A DNA stretch of 64,000 bases, taken from SKLM01 sp964575455. Lineage in GTDB: Bacteria; Chloroflexota; Anaerolineae; B4-G1. The notes under the pieces were generated by a model. That model had not been told where the DNA came from. It made no database searches and saw nothing but the letters and a program-made list of their open reading frames with translations. The stretch covers positions 4,995-68,994 of the forward strand of contig CAZNRX010000016.1 of assembly GCA_964575455.1 (NCBI GenBank), given 5' to 3'. Made by a program: the position numbers and the translations under genes. Positions 8,590 through 16,223 of this stretch are shown here, piece by piece (the first letter of the stretch is position 1; every line of letters begins with the position of its first letter).

Positions 8590-8626
8590 TAGGAGACATC
8601 CTACGTTTGTGTAGGACTCATCCTAC
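8589..8626 (-). promoter_or_regulatory. Tandem palindromic operator GTAGGATGnnTCCTAC (two sites)
   Basis: Two 16-bp palindromes, GTAGGAGACATCCTAC (8589-8604) and GTAGGACTCATCCTAC (8611-8626) as read on the plus strand, are 22 bp apart centre to centre, that is two helical turns. With a start near 8554 they lie at about -42 and -64 of the kinase promoter, the usual placement for an activator dimer pair. The regulator is not identified. Confidence 0.6.
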
Positions 8627-8686
8627 AAAGGAGCCGAGCGGGGTCGACCGCCGGCCGGTGACTACGTCGACCCGGAGGGCCTGGCG

Positions 8687-9511
8687 CTATCTCCGGTCGG
8701 GGGCCAGCCTCTTCAGCACATCTCTCAAGGCCTGAAGGGTCGGTCCACGCCCGGCCATGACGACGTCGTTGCCTGGTCCCCCTTTGACCATAGGAGCGTA
8801 GTCAATGGGGCTGCCGCTTAGGTGTCGCAGGTCCTGCCCCTGGGCTCGGTTGATGGCGTGAGCCGCTGCGATGTCCCAGATGTGGACGCCCGGGCCTTCT
8901 AGGGCGCCGATGACGGCGGGGTAGATCAGATGGAAGCAGAGATGGAGAGCGGCGCTGCCGATCCCTCTGATCTTCCCGATGTAGCCGCTCAGGTCGAGCT
9001 GCTTGTGGATCCGGGAGGTGACCATCAGGTTGGAGCGGGTGGAGATGGACCGGGCTGGTCGCGGCGGCGGAAGCGCAGATCCGTTCAGCGTGGCTCCACG
9101 ATTACCATTGGCGACGATGAGCAGGTCGAGTCGGGGGGCGAAGATGACACCTGCGATGGGGGTCAGGTCACCGTCAAGCAGACCCACGGAGACACACCAG
9201 CCAGGCATACCTTGACTGAAGACGTCCGTGCCGTCGATGGGGTCGACGGCGAAGGTGAGCGCCTTCTCCGGATCGAAGGGATGCCGCGATTCCTCGGTGA
9301 CGATGTTGGCCTGCGGGTGAAGGGGGCTGATGCGCTCGACCAGGAAGTCCTCAACCCTGCGGTCGGCCTCGGTGACGACAGAGTTGTCGGCCTTGTAGGT
9401 GCGGTCCGAGAAGGCCATGGCGCGCTGTTCCTGCAGGGCTATCTGGCCCGCCGCTTGGACGTGCGCTATGATATCTGCTACAATGCTGGTTACCTTGTGT
9501 CCCTTGGGCAC
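8687..9511 (-). CDS. Inositol monophosphatase family phosphatase
   Basis: A Mg2+-dependent, Li+-sensitive-type phosphatase of the IMPase/CysQ/FBPase superfamily. Visible motifs are TEES (about residue 70), DPIDGT (about 89-94, metal-binding Asp residues) and the C-terminal WDIAAAH (about 209), which supplies the last metal ligand. Length (274) is normal. The GTG at 9511 was chosen because GGAGG lies 5 nt upstream; an in-frame TTG at 9523 is possible but overlaps that site. Substrate could be inositol phosphate, 3'-phosphoadenosine 5'-phosphate or a sugar phosphate; the sequence does not decide. It is divergent from the cytochrome lipoprotein gene. Confidence 0.88.
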   Translation of the reverse strand: MPKGHKVTSIVADIIAHVQAAGQIALQEQRAMAFSDRTYKADNSVVTEADRRVEDFLVERISPLHPQANIVTEESRHPFDPEKALTFAVDPIDGTDVFSQGMPGWCVSVGLLDGDLTPIAGVIFAPRLDLLIVANGNRGATLNGSALPPPRPARSISTRSNLMVTSRIHKQLDLSGYIGKIRGIGSAALHLCFHLIYPAVIGALEGPGVHIWDIAAAHAINRAQGQDLRHLSGSPIDYAPMVKGGPGNDVVMAGRGPTLQALRDVLKRLAPDRR

Positions 9512-9614
9512 GACTGCCTCCAATCTACGCCTGACGATCGCCAGTGGATTGTATCACTGAAATCGGTTTCTCGCGAGGTAGCTGTTCACCGTGGGTGTCC
9601 ATTCGGCGGGGCGC

Positions 9615-9642
9615 TTGACGTCGGCCTTTTATGTGATAGCAT
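9615..9642 (+). promoter_or_regulatory. Promoter of the cytochrome lipoprotein gene
   Basis: TTGACG (9615-9620) and TAGCAT (9637-9642) are 16 bp apart, with TGA just before the -10 (extended -10 type). The start codon follows 47 bp downstream. Confidence 0.55.
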
Positions 9643-9689
9643 AGACGTGAATATGGTTAATCATCAGAGGGACGTGTAAGGAGTGGTCC

Positions 9690-10202
9690 ATGCCCAGAAG
9701 AATCTACCTGCTCATTGTTTTCGTGCTGGCGACAACTGTTCTGGCTCAAGGATGTGGGCCGGCTGCGACCGAGGTCAGCACTGCCGCACCTGTTGCCACG
9801 GAACGTCCGGAGCCAACGGCTACGGCGGAAGCGACGGAGGCCACCGAGGTTCCCGCGACGGAGGAGCCCACGGCCGAGCCGACGGAGCCGGAGCCCTCGC
9901 CGACGGAGCCGGAGCCTTCACCGATGGTCACGCCGGAGCCGGAGGCACCGACGGCCACAGCGGAGCCGGAGGAGCCGGCCGCGACGCCCGAACCGACCGC
10001 TGAGCCCGCTGAGCCGGAGGGCCAGGTGCTGCTTGAGGCGCGCTGCACGGCGTGCCACGGTCTGGATCGGGTGGAGAGTGCGCAGAAGTCCCGCGAGGAG
10101 TGGGTGGCCACGGTGGATCGCATGGTGGACTACGGGGCGCAGCTTTCTGAGTCCGAACAAGGGGTCCTTCTAGACTATCTGGTGGATACGTACGGTCCGT
10201 AG
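9690..10202 (+). CDS. c-type cytochrome lipoprotein with Pro/Thr/Glu linker
   Basis: The 170-residue protein has a lipoprotein signal peptide (Cys22 in AQGC), then about 85 residues made almost only of Pro, Thr, Glu and Ala, then a small C-terminal domain. This domain has one covalent haem site CTACH (119-123) followed by REEWVATVDRMVDYGAQLS and LLDYLVDTYGP, the helical pattern of small haem domains such as those in quinohemoprotein amine dehydrogenase. It is likely a membrane-tethered electron carrier on the outer face. A distal Met was not seen in the usual position (VDRM at about 140 is a candidate). No oxidoreductase partner is encoded next to it. Confidence 0.8.
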   Translation: MPRRIYLLIVFVLATTVLAQGCGPAATEVSTAAPVATERPEPTATAEATEATEVPATEEPTAEPTEPEPSPTEPEPSPMVTPEPEAPTATAEPEEPAATPEPTAEPAEPEGQVLLEARCTACHGLDRVESAQKSREEWVATVDRMVDYGAQLSESEQGVLLDYLVDTYGP

Positions 10203-10232
10203 ATTCGGGTTGGCTTCAACTGTCCGGTAGGC

Positions 10233-10250
10233 GGGGATCTGGCGATCCCC
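10233..10250. terminator. Hairpin between convergent genes
   Basis: GGGGATC (10233-10239) and GATCCCC (10244-10250) form a perfect 7-bp stem with a TGGC loop in the 85-bp gap between two convergent genes. No T tract follows, so termination is only a suggestion. Confidence 0.35.
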
Positions 10251-10287
10251 TGGGAGCGGAGGGGCTGTGGCGCTGGGGGCACGTCGG

Positions 10288-11118
10288 CTAAGACGCTCTC
10301 CGGAGCACCAGCGCGACGTGGTCACCCCAGAGCCGCCAGGGCCAGCAGTGGCGCAGCTGACGCTCCAGACGGCCCAGGGTGCGGAAGAGACCCCTATACC
10401 TTCGGAAGATGGCGTCCAGATAGGGCGGCGGCAAGAGCAGGGGAAGCGAGAGCGTCCGCTCGATGGCGAAGGCGGGGAAGAAAGCCTGCCTCACGTCTCG
10501 AACAGAGATGTAGCGCGTGGCCACGGAGACCTCGACGTCCTCGGTGCCGGCGACGGGCGCGGCCCGCCAACCCGGGTGGAGGCGGCGGAAGGCCACGCGT
10601 GGGCGGCCGTGGAGGAGGAACCAGGCCATCTCGAAGGGGCAGCAGCGTCCCATCACCGAGCAGACGAAGGCACCGCCCGGCCTGATCAGGCGGGCCAGCA
10701 CCGCGCCGAGTTGCTCAAGATGGGGTTCACAGTTCAGGGCCCCGAAGCTAGCGTAGGCGCCGTCGAAGGGGGTTGGTGGTTGCAGCGCACCCATGCCGGC
10801 GGCTGGCGCGGCCAGCGCTGCCACGCGGTCGTCCAGGTCGGCGGCCCGCGCTTTGGCCAGCGCCAATGATGCCATCTTCGGGGAGATGTCCGTGGCCAGC
10901 ACGCGTCGCCCAGATCTCGCCAGTGCAAGGGCTTCTTCTCCAGTGCCGCAGCCGATCTCCAAGAGGTAGCTGACAGGGGGGAACGTCGCCTTCAGCAGCG
11001 TCAGGCTCTCCTGGCGCATCCACGTCATCACCGCGTTCCCCTGCGGGCCGTAGACTGCGTCGTAGTGCGACGCGACGGCATCGAAGGCGCGCGCTGTGTC
11101 CAGGTAGTCTGGCTTCAT
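10288..11118 (-). CDS. SAM-dependent methyltransferase of the polysaccharide operon
   Basis: The 276-residue class I methyltransferase has motif I LEIGCGTGEEAL (about 52-63), the acidic end of strand 2 in LATDISPKM, FDGAYASFGALN as motif II/III and RPGGAFVCSVMG after it. The substrate is unknown; position at the end of a surface-glycan operon suggests a sugar or lipid carrier. The ATG at 11118 overlaps the TGA of the flippase gene (ATGA), so translation is probably coupled. A longer open frame runs upstream in this frame but only as a shadow of the flippase gene. Confidence 0.85.
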   Translation of the reverse strand: MKPDYLDTARAFDAVASHYDAVYGPQGNAVMTWMRQESLTLLKATFPPVSYLLEIGCGTGEEALALARSGRRVLATDISPKMASLALAKARAADLDDRVAALAAPAAGMGALQPPTPFDGAYASFGALNCEPHLEQLGAVLARLIRPGGAFVCSVMGRCCPFEMAWFLLHGRPRVAFRRLHPGWRAAPVAGTEDVEVSVATRYISVRDVRQAFFPAFAIERTLSLPLLLPPPYLDAIFRRYRGLFRTLGRLERQLRHCWPWRLWGDHVALVLRRAS

Positions 11119-12401
11119 CGACACTCCTCCTCCTTCCACAGTGCCCGTCGGGCGAGCACGGAGAGCAGCGTCCAGAGCAGCCAGGCTGAGAGTAGAGCGA
11201 CCGCGCTGACGCCGAGCGTACTCCAGCGAGGGATGACGAGCAGGTTGAGCCCCACGTTCACGAGCCCCACGATTGCCATAGCCCCCGTCACCGAGCGCTG
11301 ACGCCCCAGGGCATAGAGGGTGTGGCCGTTGAGGAGGTAGAGAAACATGGCGGGGATGGCCCAAACCTGGATGCGAAAGGCCGTCACGGCGCTCCCGTAC
11401 GCCTGCGTGCGCCCGTAGACGAGGGGCACGAGCGTCCCGGCCAGGGCGGTGCCCACAGCGGAGAGCAGCAGGCCACCGGCCAGGAGGAACGGTCCGGTGC
11501 GACGGACCAACCGGCGCAGCCGTCTGTGGCCCACGCCTTCCTGCGCCAGGCGCGCCATCTCGGGGAACGTGGCATCCAGTAGGCTGGCGGGGATCAAGCC
11601 CACCGCCTCCCACAGCCTGTAGGCGGCACCGTATTGGCCCGCGGCCACGTCCCCCTGCCAGGCGCTGAGCAGCACGACGTCCAGGCGTCGATAGGCCATG
11701 GCGATGATGCCCGTCACGGCGAAGGGATAGGCATCCGACAGAGCGTCCCCCCATTGGGCAGCAGCAAGGCGTAGACGAGGCAGCAGATGCCAGGATCGGA
11801 GGACGGCGCCGTAGATGAGGACGCCCACGGCATCTGCAGCCGCCGTGCAGACCAGCACGCCAGGGACGCCGAAACCACCCTTGAGAGCCGGCACCGCCCC
11901 CGCCAAGGTGAGCAAGCGGGCGGCGACGTCGATGGCGCTGGCGATGTCCATCCGCTGGCGGCCGTTGAAGAAGCCGTTCAGGATCCCTGAGGCTGCTTTC
12001 GGCAGCAGGGACAACGCGCCCAAGTATAGGAGGGGCTGGGTCTCGGCGGGGAGCAGCGGGACCCAGGCTAGACCGACCAGTACGCCCGCACCCAGAGTGG
12101 CCAGCGCCATGCGAAGGGGAAGCAGATCCCCCAGCAGCCGCTGTCGGCGGGAGGACAAGCGCTGGCGGGCCACTTCGCGCGTCAGGAGCATGCTCAGGCC
12201 TAAGTCGGTGATAGCTACAGCGAGCCCCACGACAGTGGTGATGAGGACGTAACGTCCCAGCCCCGCTGATCCCTCATGGCGGGTGACCAGCGCCAACAGG
12301 ATTAAGGAGAGCAGCTTGGCCACTACCTGAGCGGCGAGCCGCGCGGTGGCATTCCTGCCGACTCGGACGATGGTCTGGCGGGTCTCGACAGCCTGATCCA
12401 T
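11115..12401 (-). CDS. Wzx-type polysaccharide flippase
   Basis: The 428-residue polytopic membrane protein has about 12 hydrophobic segments and the MATE/MVF-like start seen in O-antigen and teichoic acid exporters (GRNATARLAAQVVAKLLSL, then GLGRYVLITTVVGL and MLLTREVARQR). It should move lipid-linked oligosaccharides across the cytoplasmic membrane. Its ATG shares one base with the TGA of the GT39-like gene (TGATG), and its stop overlaps the methyltransferase start, placing it firmly in the operon. Confidence 0.88.
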   Translation of the reverse strand: MDQAVETRQTIVRVGRNATARLAAQVVAKLLSLILLALVTRHEGSAGLGRYVLITTVVGLAVAITDLGLSMLLTREVARQRLSSRRQRLLGDLLPLRMALATLGAGVLVGLAWVPLLPAETQPLLYLGALSLLPKAASGILNGFFNGRQRMDIASAIDVAARLLTLAGAVPALKGGFGVPGVLVCTAAADAVGVLIYGAVLRSWHLLPRLRLAAAQWGDALSDAYPFAVTGIIAMAYRRLDVVLLSAWQGDVAAGQYGAAYRLWEAVGLIPASLLDATFPEMARLAQEGVGHRRLRRLVRRTGPFLLAGGLLLSAVGTALAGTLVPLVYGRTQAYGSAVTAFRIQVWAIPAMFLYLLNGHTLYALGRQRSVTGAMAIVGLVNVGLNLLVIPRWSTLGVSAVALLSAWLLWTLLSVLARRALWKEEECR

Positions 12402-13900
12402 CAGCCTTCTTCCTCGAGCATCGTCAGGAAGTCGAAACGTCGCAGGAAGGTCTGCTGATCCCAGCGCAGATCACGGGCCTGCCAGATGTGGACCACCTTG
12501 GTGGCCCCTGACTCCGTGAAGGTGAGCCGGTCCGGTCCCTCGACGTGCTGGAACGCCTCCTGGAGACGCTGTGTCACCAACTCGGGATCCAGGTAGTCCA
12601 AGGCCACGACCGTCGCGTCCTGGAGAGGAGGGATGCCCCAGATGCGGTACTGGCCCCAGGCGGTGAAGGCGGGCCGCCTGGCGTGGTAACGGATCTGAGC
12701 TGCGATGCTGTAGTCGAGGGCGAAGATGGGGGCTGATTCCCGCTCGAGGATCGCTCCCAGCGCCGGCCAACCTGCAGCGTCGCGTCGAATGGCGGGGACG
12801 ATGCTGCTTCCAGGGAGGGGCGATGGCCCGCCCAGGCTGACGACCGTGCCGACGCCGAAGAGGGCCACCCCAAGGAGGAGGGGGGCGAACGCAACGGCTG
12901 CGACTCGGTGGAGCCCGGTCGCTGTCGCACGCGGCTTAGCTTCGCACGCTAGGCGGGTGCCGGCCAGCAGGAGCAGCGGCACGAGGCCTGTGCTCAGGTT
13001 ACGGGGGCTGTTGATTGGGCTTACGGCGATGGGGATCAGCAGGAACAGGGCCAGAAGCGTCAGCAGGCGCTCCGCAGCGGTGCGCACCCGCCACAGACCC
13101 GCGGCGCCCAGCAGGATCAGCGGCCCGGTCAGGTAGACCCAGGCGTGACGCACATTCCCGAGCAGGCTCGCATGGTGTACAGCGGCCCGGGTCAGGTGGG
13201 AGAGCTGCCAGCGGAAGGATACCCAGTCGTGCCCCACGTTCCAGGCGACGACGGGTGCCAAGCCCAGCGCCCCGACGCCAGCCCCGACCCAGAGCCTCGG
13301 CGTGCGAAGGAGGTGCCGGTGGTCAAGGAGCAGCGCCGCCGCGAGGGCCGTGGCGTAGACGTAGGCGCTGTACTTGGTGTTGAACAACAGCGCCAGGGTG
13401 AACCCAAACGCGAGCCCGTCGGCCACGCCGGCGTCCTCCCTCGCCATTCGCCAGAAGGCGAGGACGTTCAGCAGCATGAGGAACAGGGTCAGGGTATTGG
13501 TGTAGACGAAGCGGGAGGTGACGAGAAACGGCGCGCCCACCGCGACGGCGGCTGCCGCGAAGAGCCCTGCTCGGCGCGACAGTAGGCACTCCCCCACCAG
13601 CCAGGTGAGCACCACGCACACCACACCCGTCAGGGCGTTGAGCCAGCGTATGCCAAATGGCGTGGAGCCGCCCAGCGCGGTGCTGGCTCGTATCAGGAGG
13701 GCGACGCCAGCCGGGTGGTCGTAGTAGGCCCAGGCAGGATGGAGGGACCACAGCCAGTAGTAGCTCTCGTCGCCGATCATGGACATGGTGCTGAGGCCCA
13801 GGAGGCGCAGGGCCGAAGCAGCAGCCACGATCAGCAAGAGAGCCGGGATGGCGGTGGGGATTCTGCCCTGCTGGTCCCGTCGATCGGTTGGCTGAGTCAC
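12401..13900 (-). CDS. GT39/ArnT-like membrane glycosyltransferase
   Basis: The 499-residue protein has about 10-11 membrane segments and a periplasmic C-terminal domain. Near the N-terminus MIGDESYYWLW has the acidic pair in the first external loop, and the next loop reads PAWAYYDHPAGVALL; both are typical of the dolichyl-phosphate-mannose transferase / ArnT family, which use polyprenyl-phosphate sugars as donors. It probably transfers a sugar to a glycan, lipid or protein outside the cytoplasm. The GTG start overlaps the upstream TGA (GTGA). Donor and acceptor are unknown. Confidence 0.85.
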   Translation of the reverse strand: MTQPTDRRDQQGRIPTAIPALLLIVAAASALRLLGLSTMSMIGDESYYWLWSLHPAWAYYDHPAGVALLIRASTALGGSTPFGIRWLNALTGVVCVVLTWLVGECLLSRRAGLFAAAAVAVGAPFLVTSRFVYTNTLTLFLMLLNVLAFWRMAREDAGVADGLAFGFTLALLFNTKYSAYVYATALAAALLLDHRHLLRTPRLWVGAGVGALGLAPVVAWNVGHDWVSFRWQLSHLTRAAVHHASLLGNVRHAWVYLTGPLILLGAAGLWRVRTAAERLLTLLALFLLIPIAVSPINSPRNLSTGLVPLLLLAGTRLACEAKPRATATGLHRVAAVAFAPLLLGVALFGVGTVVSLGGPSPLPGSSIVPAIRRDAAGWPALGAILERESAPIFALDYSIAAQIRYHARRPAFTAWGQYRIWGIPPLQDATVVALDYLDPELVTQRLQEAFQHVEGPDRLTFTESGATKVVHIWQARDLRWDQQTFLRRFDFLTMLEEEG

Positions 13901-14748
13901 GGCTTGACGCCCTCCTGCACGCGGATGGTGTACGTATAGGTGTCCCGCGGTGCGTCGACCGCGATGTCGATGCCCGACCAGGAGAGCGTGTAGAAGCCGA
14001 GCCAGTTGTACTGTCGATAGCGCTCCCGCCCCACGAAGCCCTGCTGCCCGGGCGGTGCCTCAACACAGAAGCGGATCCCGTGCGCGGGCGCCTCCCAGCA
14101 GCCGAAGGGCGCTGCCGTCTCCTCCCAGATGCCGACCTCGGCGGCGTTTGACGCTTCGCCATCGGGGTTCACGTACCGGGTGAAGGCGCGAGCCCCTTGC
14201 TCGTTCATCAGGTAGGCCCGCTCCCAGTTGGCCTCAAGCCCGCTGAAGTCGACGGTGACGTCGATCGCGTCGGGCGGGCGGATCGTGTAGCTGAAGACCA
14301 CCGTGCCCAAGGGGGCGACATCGGCATACTTCACGCGAAGCGGGCGCGTGGGACGGTCGACGACGTCAACGCGGTAGACCTTGACCATGGTGAGCCGTCC
14401 CCCGTGCCGGGCCACGGAGGTCGTGGCGTGCCGGGAGATGTGGGCAGCGCCATCAGCCTCGATGATGGGCAGGCCGAACCCGTAGCCTTCCTCGATCAGC
14501 TCCTGGCCCTCGTGGACGAGCACGAGGCCTTTCTGCAGCACGGCGATCTTGCCCACGTGGGGGCGGGTGGTGGTGTAGAGCCGGAGGTTCAGGGAGTCGG
14601 TCAGCCTTCCGTCAAGGGGGGCTGGCGACCGGACCACGAGGTCTTTGAGGTGGAGGGTGAGTCGCGGCGCGTATCGCTCCCGGACAGCGACCAGGAGCAG
14701 GAGAACGAGGACTAGAATGATCAGTGCGTAAGCCAGCCAGCGCCTCAT
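13897..14748 (-). CDS. Membrane-anchored protein of unknown function
   Basis: The 283-residue protein has one N-terminal membrane anchor (residues 5-22) and then a soluble domain outside the cytoplasm, rich in beta-strand-like sequence (LRLYTTTRPHVGKIAVL, VVFSYTIRPPDAIDVTVDFSG, YTYTIRVQEG). A Trp/Cys-rich part near the end (FGCWEAPAHGIRFCVE) could form a disulphide. No family was recognised. Its place between the FG-GAP lipoprotein and the GT39-type transferase, with a 4-nt overlap to the latter, suggests a part in glycan assembly or attachment. Confidence 0.6.
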   Translation of the reverse strand: MRRWLAYALIILVLVLLLLVAVRERYAPRLTLHLKDLVVRSPAPLDGRLTDSLNLRLYTTTRPHVGKIAVLQKGLVLVHEGQELIEEGYGFGLPIIEADGAAHISRHATTSVARHGGRLTMVKVYRVDVVDRPTRPLRVKYADVAPLGTVVFSYTIRPPDAIDVTVDFSGLEANWERAYLMNEQGARAFTRYVNPDGEASNAAEVGIWEETAAPFGCWEAPAHGIRFCVEAPPGQQGFVGRERYRQYNWLGFYTLSWSGIDIAVDAPRDTYTYTIRVQEGVKP

Positions 14749-14847
14749 ACCTCAGTCCCTCGTGTCAGCGATGTGCACGGGACGGCCACCTGTCTCGCTC
14801 CCAGGGCCGGTCGGATGACGGTGCCCTCACGCTGCGTGCATGAGGCA

Positions 14848-16188
14848 CTATGGGACGGCTCCCGTGTGCCGAGGGTCGCGGTGGAACATCGGCCAAGCGC
14901 GACGGCCCAGCGGCCCAACGTTGCGCAGGAGATGGATGCCATTGTCCGCACCCACCACGATGTCGGCACGTCCGTCTCCCTCCAGATCCCCAACCCAGGG
15001 TGAGGAGAAGACGTGCGCCCCCAGATTGTGCGGAAAGCCGGGAAGGAGCTCGGCCTGGGCTGTCCAACCATACAGGTTCCCATCCTTTGAGCCGACGACG
15101 ATGTCGAGCGCGTCGTCTCCGTTCAGGTCGACGAGCGCGGCGGAGGAGATGATCTGATCGTCGACCTGGATAGGCCATCCGGGAAGGGGGCGTCCGGCGT
15201 CGTCCCAGACGTAGATCCGCCCGTCCCAGCTGCCGACGACGATCTCGAAGGCGCCGTCCCCGTCGAGATCGGCCACGGCGGGCGAGGCCTCGATGGAGTG
15301 AACGTCGCCGCCCGGCGGATGCGGCGTCGGGGTCGGCCCTGAGATGACGCCTATGGTGCGCACCGGGAATCCCTCCCGGTCTCGCCCTCGTGCATCGACG
15401 ACGTGGAGGTACCCGTCGTCGTCGCCGAGGATGATCCATCTCTCGCCGTTCTGGTCGAGGTCGGCCAGGGCAGGGGATGAATCGGAGTCTCGCGCCAGCA
15501 TCATCGGGAACCCGGGAATCCGCTCCCCACGGGCACTCCCCCCGACCAGGGTCCAGGCTGTGAGCCAACCTTCTGACGGGTCGCCTCTCGTGAGGGAGGT
15601 GATGGCGAGCAGGTCCCCGTCGCTGGCGGCGGTGGCATCGGCCCATCCGTTCATCGGCTTGGGCCAGCCTGCGACGTTCTCTCCGCCGGCGTTGAGGAGA
15701 AACATGTGTTCGTCTCCACCGATGGCGAGCAGCGGGCCCTCCAGTACCGTGGGCGATGACCATATCTCTTCACCGCCCAGGTCGACAGGGAATCCAGTGA
15801 CGGACGAGCCGTCGTGGTTCCAGCCGTATAGAAGGCCGCGGTCCGAACCGACGATGATCTCCATCGCGCCGTCGAAATCCAGGTCCGCCAGAGCCGGGGA
15901 GGAGAAAAAGCCACGGCGGCTCCACTTGGGCCATCCCGGCAGATCGTGCAGGTCGGTGTCGAGGAGATAGAAGTGTCCATCCCAGGAGCCGACGGCAATC
16001 TCCATTCTCCCGTCTCCGTCGACGTCCCAGGCCACGGGCGAGGAGATGACAGGGTCGCTGGTTGGCTTGAAGCGGTGGTCAGCTGCCAGGTTGCGCGGCG
16101 ATCTGACCGGCGCGCGGCAGCTGACCAGGAGCATCGAGAGACCGATCAGCGCGGCTGCACGCAGAGGCCTAAGGCTCACGGTCTCCAT
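14848..16188 (-). CDS. FG-GAP/VCBS beta-propeller lipoprotein
   Basis: The 446-residue protein has a lipobox LVSC (Cys24) and then seven or so repeats of the integrin-alpha type. Each carries a calcium loop and a strand: DVDGDGRMEIAVGSWDG, DLDFDGAMEIIVGSDRG, DLDQNGERWIILGDDDG, DLDGDGAFEIVVGSWDG, DLNGDDALDIVVGSKDG and DLEGDGRADIVVGADNG. It should fold as a Ca2+-binding propeller on the cell surface, suited to adhesion or glycan binding. It is embedded in the polysaccharide operon between the O-antigen ligase gene and an unknown anchor protein. Confidence 0.88.
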   Translation of the reverse strand: METVSLRPLRAAALIGLSMLLVSCRAPVRSPRNLAADHRFKPTSDPVISSPVAWDVDGDGRMEIAVGSWDGHFYLLDTDLHDLPGWPKWSRRGFFSSPALADLDFDGAMEIIVGSDRGLLYGWNHDGSSVTGFPVDLGGEEIWSSPTVLEGPLLAIGGDEHMFLLNAGGENVAGWPKPMNGWADATAASDGDLLAITSLTRGDPSEGWLTAWTLVGGSARGERIPGFPMMLARDSDSSPALADLDQNGERWIILGDDDGYLHVVDARGRDREGFPVRTIGVISGPTPTPHPPGGDVHSIEASPAVADLDGDGAFEIVVGSWDGRIYVWDDAGRPLPGWPIQVDDQIISSAALVDLNGDDALDIVVGSKDGNLYGWTAQAELLPGFPHNLGAHVFSSPWVGDLEGDGRADIVVGADNGIHLLRNVGPLGRRAWPMFHRDPRHTGAVP

Positions 16189-16223
16189 CGCTCCTGAACG
16201 ATATGACGGTCATCATGGGTGGG

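Noticed and set aside
10288..11754. A longer open frame (488 codons) covering the methyltransferase and part of the flippase
   Set aside because: The upstream part has no family resemblance and lies over the well-supported flippase frame; ATG 11118 with ATGA overlap is the natural start.
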